NCBI GenBank assembly: GCA_963782965.1 | Contig: CAWALV010000006.1 | Span: 496,001-560,000 of the forward strand | Length of the DNA: 64,000 bases | Reading direction: 5' to 3' | From: CAWALV01 sp963782965 | GTDB taxonomy: Bacteria > Actinomycetota > Actinomycetes > Acidothermales > Acidothermaceae | In this document: piece by piece, positions 58,664 through 64,000 of the stretch | Layout of the letters: each line of letters starts with the position of its first letter | Numbering within the stretch: position 1 is the stretch's first letter | Made by a program: the position numbers and the translations under genes | Notes under the pieces: model-generated | Databases searched by the model: none | The model's input: only the letters and a program-made list of their open reading frames with translations | Told to the model about the DNA's origin: nothing

Positions 58664-59461
58664 TCATCGAAAACTGTTGGCGTACCGGGCCGGGGTCGCG
58701 GACGTGTAGCGCCGAAAGTGGCGCGTGAAATGGGCTTGGTCGTAGAACCCAGCCTGCGTCGCGACGTCTGCGGCGTTGATGCCGCTCAAGAGCAGCTTAC
58801 GCGCCAACTCGACACGGCGGCCGATTGTATATGCGTGTGGACTGACACCGAAGGTGGTCGTGAAGCTGCGCACCAGGTGCGGGACCGACCGGCCCAGGGC
58901 CGCCGCTGCAGGTGCCAAGCTCAAGCTTCCAGGAAGTCGCTCGTCGAGAAGGGCGCGAAGCTGGAATGCGACGGCAGGTTCGGTGCGCCGTTCGCTGGTA
59001 TTGGTGATGCCGATGTGGTCCAGGATCCGGGCGCCGATCAGAGCCAGACGGGCCTCGCCGTCGAGCGGTTCTTCGCGCGCGACAAGCGAGTCGTGCAGGC
59101 CGCAGAGCGCTGCGCGAAGCTGGGTGTCGGTCAGGTTTGTGTGGTCGACGGCCGCACCGACGAGCCGCTGCGGGAGGAACGCCTCATCGAGGTAGAGGTT
59201 GCGCTTTCGAAAGCCGCGTGCGCCGGGCGCCGGCTGACCTGTGTGGATCACGCCCGGCGGCAGAATTGCGATCGTGGGGCCGGCGGCGCCGCAATGCCGG
59301 GTGTCCAGGTCGTAGCTGATTGCGCCGGCATCGACGATCAATACCGTCCACGTGTCGTGACAATGAGCCGGGTAGGCATAGTCGCGGATCCGGGCGTGGA
59401 AGACTTCGCGGATCCCCGGTACTGCCGGTCGCCATGCGGTTACCGAACAGCTCGGCGGCAT
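58664..59461 (-). CDS. AraC-family transcriptional regulator
   Basis: A 265-residue regulator with an N-terminal cupin-like arm (VFHARIRDYAYPAHCHDTWT, VLIVDAGAISYDLDTRH, ILPPGVIHTGQPAPGARGF) and the two HTH motifs at the end: LAPAAAALGRSVPHLVRSFT, TTFGVSPHAYTIGRRVELAR, then INAADVATQAGFYDQAHFTR and HFRRYTSATPARY. Ligand unknown. ATG 59461 follows GGACGAGG. It is divergent from a small cupin gene at 59515 with only 53 bases between, so it probably controls it. Confidence 0.93.
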   Translation of the reverse strand: MPPSCSVTAWRPAVPGIREVFHARIRDYAYPAHCHDTWTVLIVDAGAISYDLDTRHCGAAGPTIAILPPGVIHTGQPAPGARGFRKRNLYLDEAFLPQRLVGAAVDHTNLTDTQLRAALCGLHDSLVAREEPLDGEARLALIGARILDHIGITNTSERRTEPAVAFQLRALLDERLPGSLSLAPAAAALGRSVPHLVRSFTTTFGVSPHAYTIGRRVELARKLLLSGINAADVATQAGFYDQAHFTRHFRRYTSATPARYANSFR

Positions 59462-59514
59462 CGCCTCGTCCACATCAATATCGTACAAGACCGAGTGTTC
59501 TGGCCCTAGCCAAA

Positions 59515-59949
59515 ATGACGCCCATGACAACGCCCTCACCACCGGTGAACCTCGAGCTGGCCTTGGCGTCGTTCGACGAGATCTACAGCCCTAGGATCGT
59601 TGCGCGAGTAAACGACTACGACGTGCGCATCGCCAAGACACTCGGTGAGCATGTGTGGCACGTCCATGAGAACACCGATGAATTCTTTCTGGTTCTCGAC
59701 GGCCAGTTCGACGTGTCCGTCCGCGACGCCGACAACGCCGAGCGGACCGTGACACTCAGCAAGGGTGACATCTTCGTTGTCCCGCGGGGCGCCGAACATA
59801 AGCCATCTTCCCCTGGTGGCGCCATCATGATGTTCGAGCCGAGCGGGACGTCTACGACTGGAGATCGACACGAGGGCGATCTACCTGACAACGTCGACAG
59901 CACCACAGGCCACGAACTCCCACGGCTGCCCGAACGCCCGCAGTCGTAG
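59515..59949 (+). CDS. Cupin-domain protein
   Basis: A 144-residue single-cupin protein. The two cupin motifs are EHVWHVHENTDEFFLVLDGQ (metal-ligand His, His, Glu) and SKGDIFVVPRGAEHKPSSPG (His). The tail is Thr/Asp-rich. Such small cupins act as isomerases, dioxygenases or sugar-binding proteins; none can be named. ATG 59515 or 59524; no good ribosome site. It forms a divergent pair with the AraC regulator. Confidence 0.9.
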   Translation: MTPMTTPSPPVNLELALASFDEIYSPRIVARVNDYDVRIAKTLGEHVWHVHENTDEFFLVLDGQFDVSVRDADNAERTVTLSKGDIFVVPRGAEHKPSSPGGAIMMFEPSGTSTTGDRHEGDLPDNVDSTTGHELPRLPERPQS

Positions 59950-60451
59950 CCCGTCCTCACCGTTCGACCGCCGCAAACGGGCCTGTCTCGGTAACGGTGT
60001 TCCGGGCGTTTTCATGGCTACGCGGCAGGCCGAGGGCGCCGCTTCTGTCCAGGCGTGCGCGGGCGATCGCGAGCCTCGAGAAAAGCATCATGATCAAACG
60101 CGTTGAACCCCAGCGGCCGAGACTCCGCCGCTTCGACGAAATGCTCGCCGCGACGCGGTGCGACCGCTGGATGCATCGATACCCAAAGACTAGGCATAGG
60201 GCGCGGTCGGCAAGCGCGGCGACCACCGCGCTGGGCGAGGTACGCCCATTGCCGGCGGTGGTCGAGCGCCTAACAATGTGGGATTGCCGGTCCAGGTCCA
60301 CCGACCATCGTCGACTTCGCCATCAACCCCAACCAGCTCAGCGACGACGGGCGGGGCTGCCCTTGCCCCCAATCGTTTCTCGCATCACCGGCGTCGGCCA
60401 CCGGGGGTGGTGTGCCGCCGCTCCTGCTGACGCGACGTGGGCAGTCCATGC
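59950..60451. other. Gene-free stretch
   Basis: About 500 bases between the cupin gene and the end of the metallo-hydrolase gene. I see no frame with recognisable similarity, and no hairpin or repeat of note. Codon bias does not resemble the neighbouring genes. Confidence 0.4.
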
Positions 60452-61195
60452 TTAGCGCTGAAGGTCGATGAGCAGCCCCTGTGCCGCAACCTCGACCGGG
60501 CCGGTGAAGGTTTGCCGTGCGCGTTCGGCCGACGCGGCCGGGTCGACTCCCGGCCACAGATGGGTGAGGAGCACGCGGCGGGCGCCCGCACGTTGTGCCC
60601 AGGCGCCGGCCTCGGTGGCAGTGAGCAGGTTGCGGTCAGCGGCTTTGGTCTCACCCGGCCGATCGGTGGCGTCGATGACGTATAGATCGGCGTCACGGCC
60701 GAGCTCGGCGAGCGTGTCGTGCGGCCCGGTGTCGGTGGCGTAGGCGACCACTACCCCGTCTGCCTCGAGGCGAACGCCGACGGTCGGCACGTAATGCGGT
60801 AGCGGCTTTGCGATGAGTCGAAATGCCCCCAGCTCGTACTGACCAGGCAGCGGCCGGTGCTCGAAAACGTCGCCGAGATCGACGTCTGGCTCGAGGCCGG
60901 CAAGGCGGTCGAGCACCCCTGGGGGGCAGTACAGCGGCAGCTTCGGCGCTCGCGGGTAGCTGTATCGCCGCACCCGGAACAGGCCGTGCAGATCCACACA
61001 GTGATCGGGATGCTCGTGCGTGATAACCACTGCGTCCGGGGCGCCGTCCGGGATGTAAGCCAAGAGCTGCTGCAGCGTGCCGTATCCGAGGTCGAGCACA
61101 AGCCGCACGCCGTCCCACTCGAGCAGAAAACCGCTGCATCCCTGCCGGGGCGTGGGTCGCGCTCCCGACGCACCCAACACCACCAAACGCCGCAT
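60452..61195 (-). CDS. MBL-fold metallo-hydrolase
   Basis: A 247-residue metallo-beta-lactamase-fold hydrolase. Zinc motif VVITHEHPDHCVDLHGLFRV (H-x-H-x-D-H), first strand VVLGASGARPTPRQGCSGFL, then VVVAYATDTGPHDTLAELGR, IDATDRPGETKAADRNLLTA and VLLTHLWPGVDPA. It resembles RNase Z-like and lipase-type MBL proteins; substrate unknown. ATG 61195 shares its T with the stop of the truncated toxin (TGATG), so that gene decayed right up to it. Confidence 0.92.
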   Translation of the reverse strand: MRRLVVLGASGARPTPRQGCSGFLLEWDGVRLVLDLGYGTLQQLLAYIPDGAPDAVVITHEHPDHCVDLHGLFRVRRYSYPRAPKLPLYCPPGVLDRLAGLEPDVDLGDVFEHRPLPGQYELGAFRLIAKPLPHYVPTVGVRLEADGVVVAYATDTGPHDTLAELGRDADLYVIDATDRPGETKAADRNLLTATEAGAWAQRAGARRVLLTHLWPGVDPAASAERARQTFTGPVEVAAQGLLIDLQR

Positions 61196-61320
61196 CAGCC
61201 CAGCCTGTCAGACGACACATCGCTAGCTAGGAGCCAGCCGAGGACGTAGTCCTTCTCGATGACGCTTTGGTCGAGTGCCCACTCGGCCCGAAGGGCCGCG
61301 AGCTCGCGCTGAAGGATCAC
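61195..61320 (-). pseudogene. AbiEii/MenT-type nucleotidyltransferase toxin, reduced to 41 residues
   Basis: Reads VILQRELAALRAEWALDQSV then IEKDYVLGWLLASDVSSDRL and stops. The IEKDYVLGWLLA segment is the usual N-terminal part of AbiEii-type toxins, just before the FKGGT nucleotidyltransferase motif. Everything beyond is missing. GTG 61320 overlaps the antitoxin stop (GTGA), as in intact AbiE operons. Its stop TGA overlaps the ATG of the metallo-hydrolase gene. The toxin is therefore a remnant and cannot be active. Confidence 0.75.
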
Positions 61321-62123
61321 GAATGTCCTTCCGCGCCGAGCGTAGCGTTTACTCGAAGTCGCCAACGCCGATCGATGTGCCCCTTGCTAGGCGCCCCCGG
61401 GTCCAGCGAGGAGACGCCGGACGAAAGCCGCTTGAGGCTCTCGTCGACAACGCCTGGTGCGTCGAGTCCAAGACTCTCGACGAGGAATCCCAGCCGCTTG
61501 AATACGGCCCGGTTCGCGAACTGATTTGCCGCGGCGATCAGATCTTGGGCGTCGTGCTCACTGAGGTATTCCTCCAGAATCTCGGCGCTATGCCGCGGCC
61601 CGCCGCCGAGAGTTGGATCGTCCAGCACCTCTACGACAGTCCTTGCCGGGCTCGCGAATCGCAGGCGCACTTCGCCCAGCCATTCGCTCGTTAGCCCCCA
61701 GGCCATTTCGTCGCTGGTGACGTGGCCTACTGCGTAGTCGTGGTCGAGTAACCGCACATATCCACTGCGTACGCGCTCGGACGTCCGGACCAGCGTGGTG
61801 TTAAAGACCTGCTCCGTTAGGCCCCAGTGGCGGGCGGCCGTCCATCCGGTGAAGTAACAGGGCGACCAAACGCGATCGGCAACAAGAAGCGGATCCTCCG
61901 ACCACGCCGCGGGATTGACGGCCTCGACCGGAACCGCGATGTAGAGGCCTCGTCGCACTCGCCTAACCCAGCCTTGTCGCGCCCAACGGGAAAGCCTTTG
62001 TGCCGCAGTCTTGGAATCGAGGCCGAGTGCCCGGGCGGCATCTGCCGGTTCGATGAAGCGGTCGGATGCAGCCACGACATCTGCCAGTTGACGGCGGCCC
62101 TCGGCGCTGATCCCTGAACTCAC
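61317..62123 (-). CDS. AbiEi-type antitoxin (type IV toxin-antitoxin)
   Basis: A 268-residue protein of the AbiEi antitoxin family. The N-terminal winged helix reads FIEPADAARALGLDSKTAAQ, RLSRWARQGWVRRVRRGLYI. The C-terminal domain has DPLLVADRVWSPCYFTGWTA, ARHWGLTEQVFNTTLVRTSE and the TVVEVLDDPTLGGGPRHSAE motif typical of the family. It represses its own operon and blocks the AbiEii toxin. GTG 62123 follows TGGAGTTTGG. The toxin gene is only a stub, so the antitoxin may persist for regulation or against another toxin. Confidence 0.88.
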   Translation of the reverse strand: MSSGISAEGRRQLADVVAASDRFIEPADAARALGLDSKTAAQRLSRWARQGWVRRVRRGLYIAVPVEAVNPAAWSEDPLLVADRVWSPCYFTGWTAARHWGLTEQVFNTTLVRTSERVRSGYVRLLDHDYAVGHVTSDEMAWGLTSEWLGEVRLRFASPARTVVEVLDDPTLGGGPRHSAEILEEYLSEHDAQDLIAAANQFANRAVFKRLGFLVESLGLDAPGVVDESLKRLSSGVSSLDPGAPSKGHIDRRWRLRVNATLGAEGHS

Positions 62124-62130
62124 CCAAACT

Positions 62131-62209
62131 CCAGTAGTTAGCGCACGATGCGAACTGTTGGCCTTCGAATCTCAAGCACCGGAAGTTTACACCCGAGCAC
62201 AACTACTGG
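62131..62209. promoter_or_regulatory. Inverted repeat flanking the AbiEi promoter
   Basis: CCAGTAGTT (62131-62139) and AACTACTGG (62201-62209) are perfectly inverted, with 61 bases between, just upstream of the antitoxin start. AbiEi antitoxins are known to bind two such repeats and bend the promoter. Likely its autoregulatory operator. Confidence 0.75.
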
Positions 62210-62334
62210 CAATCTGATGTCCGGCTCCGGTGTTCCAGTGCCGGCGAGCTTCGCTGTCACCCGATGAACCGCGGACCACCTTGACCTGCGCACGGGCGAG
62301 GTAGATGTTGCGACTCCGCCTCCGGTCTTACCGC

Positions 62335-62415
62335 ATAAGAAGCCGCGTTGAGCGCGCCTCGCGGTGCATGACTGTGCAGCGCGAAGCGCCGGAGCGGTGA
62401 CGAGGAAGTGCCGTT
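62335..62415. repeat. 81-bp dispersed repeat, copy 2
   Basis: Matches 20562-20642 at 78 of 81 positions; the three changes are G to T, A to G and G to A. The hairpin TGCAT-GACT-GTGCA keeps pairing with one G-U. It stands 223 bases before the HTH gene and has no transposase beside it. Confidence 0.9.
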
Positions 62416-62592
62416 ACCGGACCGCCGGCCAGTACCACCGCCCACTACCGAACACCTCATCGGCGCGGCTGACGCCGGCACCACCAACGGCGCCGAAGCC
62501 GCGCGGATCGACGGTTCCGGTGCGGCTCTGGCCCGCAGGGACTCGCCGCCCCGGGGCGCTTGGTCGTGGGGCCGTGGCGGGGGATGCTCCTC

Positions 62593-62626
62593 GGCAGAAA
62601 TAGCACTTCGCCGTACTATTTCTGCC
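62593..62626. promoter_or_regulatory. 11-bp perfect inverted repeat touching the ribosome site of the HTH gene
   Basis: GGCAGAAATAG (62593-62603) and CTATTTCTGCC (62616-62626) with a 12-base spacer. The right arm ends one base before AGGAGG (62627-62632). It may be the DNA site of the HTH protein, or an mRNA hairpin that limits ribosome access. Confidence 0.8.
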
Positions 62627-62640
62627 AGGAGGTTCGAGTG

Positions 62641-63330
62641 GTGCTCACCACCGCCGAAGCGGCGGAACAGCTCGGGGTGTCGACGCACGAAGTACGCCGA
62701 CTCATCGTGGCCGGGGATCTCGACGCGCAAGCCGCCGGGCGGGTGTGGTTGGTCGACGAGGACAGCGTCCGCTGGCGTGCCCGGTCCCGGGTTCGTCGCG
62801 GGCGCGCGCTCGCGCCCGCGACCGCGTGGGCGGCACTGCTCGAGGCGTCTGGCACGCGCGCGCCCTGGCTCGACGACGCGACCCGGTCCCGGTTGCGTTC
62901 CTGGTTGCGCCGGCACGATCCGGAGACGATCGCCTCCGGGTGCCGGTTGCGCGCGGACCGGCGCGAGCTGCGGGTGCTGCCGGCCTACCGTGATGGACTG
63001 CTCGCGACCGCCGGCGTCGTCGCAGGCGGTGCCATAGCGGCCGTCGACGCGGGAGCGGACCTGGTCGTGATGAGCAACGAGCTCACCGAGGTGTACTGCG
63101 ACCGCCGCACGCTCGACCGGCTCACCCGCCGTTACGGTCTGGCCGCCGTCGGGACCGCGAACCTCCTCGTGCGCATCCCGCGCCATGACATCCGAGCGGT
63201 GCTGCGCGACACCGGGTTGCCGGTCGCCGCGGTCGCGGTCGACCTCATCGACGCCGCCGACGTGCGCACGAGACGCGCCGGCATCGGCCTTCTCGCCGAC
63301 CTCGTCGGCCGAAACGCTGCGGCCCGGTGA
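62641..63330 (+). CDS. HTH (excisionase-like) DNA-binding protein
   Basis: A 229-residue protein. The N terminus is a helix-turn-helix of the excisionase type: LTTAEAAEQLGVSTHEVRRL, then IVAGDLDAQAAGRVWLVDED. The rest (GRALAPATAWAALLEASGTR, and AGVVAGGAIAAVDAGADLVV) resembles regulators that pair with nucleotidyltransferase-like toxins in actinobacteria. GTG 62641 or GTG 62638 both sit after AGGAGG. Its stop overlaps the next start as GTGA. Possibly the antitoxin or repressor of a toxin-antitoxin-like unit; this is inferred. Confidence 0.75.
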   Translation: MLTTAEAAEQLGVSTHEVRRLIVAGDLDAQAAGRVWLVDEDSVRWRARSRVRRGRALAPATAWAALLEASGTRAPWLDDATRSRLRSWLRRHDPETIASGCRLRADRRELRVLPAYRDGLLATAGVVAGGAIAAVDAGADLVVMSNELTEVYCDRRTLDRLTRRYGLAAVGTANLLVRIPRHDIRAVLRDTGLPVAAVAVDLIDAADVRTRRAGIGLLADLVGRNAAAR

Positions 63331-63683
63331 CGAGCGGGCCGCGGAATCTCGGCACCGCCTCCCTGCCCGCGGTCGCCGGGCAACTCCACGTGCTGTGGCG
63401 GCTTGTGTTCGACCTCGCCCGGCGCCTCGATCCGGGGAGCTGGCAGCTCCCCGGCGGGTTGATGGTGCTCACGCACGGTCTCGCCGCCGGCCGCACCCTG
63501 CCGCGCACCTGCCCCCGTCGTCCATGCCGAAGCCAGCCCGACAGCCGGTCTGACAGCGCGCCGGCAACTGGGCGTGGACACCGGCTCGCAACGCTCAAGC
63601 ACGCGCTCACTTGCGCCGACTCACGGAGTAGGAGCCATCCGCCCGGACCTCCGTCGCTAACCCCTCCCAGGAGTTCGTGGTGA
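63327..63683 (+). CDS. Possible decayed nucleotidyltransferase toxin partner
   Basis: 118 residues in the frame. The first 60 look like real protein: LHVLWRLVFDLARRLDPGSW, then QLPGGLMVLTHGLAAGRTLP. They resemble the start of AbiEii-like nucleotidyltransferases that accompany such HTH genes (helix, then W-x-L-x-GGxMV). The Asp-rich catalytic motif that should follow is absent, and the last 50 residues look random (Ser/Arg/Pro). GTG 63327 overlaps the HTH stop and its TGA overlaps GTG 63680. Likely a truncated or frameshifted remnant. Confidence 0.4.
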   Translation: MTSGPRNLGTASLPAVAGQLHVLWRLVFDLARRLDPGSWQLPGGLMVLTHGLAAGRTLPRTCPRRPCRSQPDSRSDSAPATGRGHRLATLKHALTCADSRSRSHPPGPPSLTPPRSSW

Positions 63684-64000
63684 AACTCAGCGACCACGCC
63701 GAGATCGTGGCCGCGCTGCGGGAGGTGCCGGGCGTCGCCGAGGCCGACGTCGAGCCGGACGGCGACGGGGAGGGCTTGGGCCTGCTTCGGCTCGGACTTG
63801 CGCCCGGCGTCGACGAGGTCGAGGTCGCCAGCGCCGTGGGCCGGCTGCTGCGCGAGCGGTTCGGGCTGGGGGTCGACGCCGAGCGGGTGCAACTCGTCGA
63901 GGACATGCTGGCGACGAGCGAGAGCGGCGAGATCGAGGAAGACGACGACGTGCTGGACCGGTTCCGCCCGGCGATCAAGCGCATGCACATCGTGTCGTCC
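63680..64000 (+). CDS. Hypothetical protein, 3' end outside window
   Basis: 107 residues with strong codon bias and no stop to the window edge: KLSDHAEIVAALREVPGVAE, GLGLLRLGLAPGVDEVEVAS, AVGRLLRERFGLGVDAERVQ and RFRPAIKRMHIVSS. It alternates helices and strands and is rich in acidic residues. I do not recognise a named domain. AGGAG at 63669-63673 precedes GTG 63677/63680. Position suggests start of a new unit. Confidence 0.65.
   Translation, partial: MKLSDHAEIVAALREVPGVAEADVEPDGDGEGLGLLRLGLAPGVDEVEVASAVGRLLRERFGLGVDAERVQLVEDMLATSESGEIEEDDDVLDRFRPAIKRMHIVSS

Noticed and set aside
63245..63988. Minus-strand open frame at the window end
   Set aside because: The plus strand carries a better coding pattern with a ribosome site; the minus frame is its shadow.
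1..64000. tRNA or rRNA genes
   Set aside because: No stretch was recognised by eye; a covariance-model scan would be decisive.

Overview
The window is GC-rich (roughly 70%), densely coded and full of GTG starts and 4-base stop/start overlaps, as in actinobacteria. Gene order in the first half follows the mycobacterial Rv1205-Rv1232 neighbourhood as I remember it: LOG protein, folP2, DivIVA-domain protein, tag, DUF3117, glgA/glgC, O-methyltransferase, sigE, mrp, DUF1003 and an MgtE-N/CBS protein. A second block matches Rv3208A-Rv3211: DUF3107, ferritin-like protein, rhlE. Unlike mycobacteria, this organism has a full chemotaxis operon and a PilB-type ATPase, so it is probably a motile soil actinobacterium related to Frankiales, Jatrophihabitantales or Mycobacteriales. 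The species cannot be read from the sequence.

Layout. 0-7.7 kb: end of a sensor kinase, two LOG proteins, folP2, tag, an enoyl-CoA hydratase, DUF3117 and pepA. 7.8-13 kb: an envelope-signalling set (STAS protein, response regulator, sensor kinase, GerMN lipoprotein, O-methyltransferase, SigE-like sigma factor). 13-19 kb: accessory single genes. 19.1-20.9 kb: an IS110-type element with a one-base frameshift, next to an 81-bp repeat that recurs at 62.3 kb. 21-28 kb: mrp, marR, a pilB-like ATPase and divergent glgA/glgC. 28-32.5 kb: STAS pair, hemerythrin, DUF1003 and MgtE-N/CBS. 33-38.6 kb: an unusual minus-strand cluster of NUDIX, nucleotidyltransferase, thymidylate-kinase-like protein, SDR, GTP cyclohydrolase II and polysaccharide flippase; its last four genes overlap start to stop. 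39.4-42.7 kb: PHP, MarC, spermidine-synthase-like and PD-(D/E)XK proteins. 42.8-50.8 kb: cheA, cheW, an unknown gene, cheB, cheR, cheY, cheX and a second cheY-like gene. 50.8-56.8 kb: rhlE, ferritin-like protein, DUF3107 and a Ku/LigD-polymerase end-joining pair. 57-64 kb: accessory genes ending in two decayed toxin-antitoxin-like loci.

How it fits together. The che genes form one signalling pathway: CheA/CheW kinase complex, CheB/CheR adaptation, CheY outputs and CheX phosphatase. No receptor gene lies in the window. Ku and the LigD polymerase are divergently placed and form a non-homologous end-joining module; no ligase domain is present here. GlgA and GlgC make and use ADP-glucose. The 33-38 kb cluster looks like a surface glycan or modified-metabolite pathway with export, but its product is unknown.

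Most notable for follow-up: the GTP-cyclohydrolase/flippase cluster, the IS110 element with its non-coding flank and 81-bp structured repeat, a toxin reduced to 41 codons beside an intact AbiEi antitoxin gene with an inverted-repeat operator, a second HTH locus with a hairpin at its ribosome binding site, a CheA carrying an MshEN-like half motif, and an rhlE gene that appears to start at CTG.
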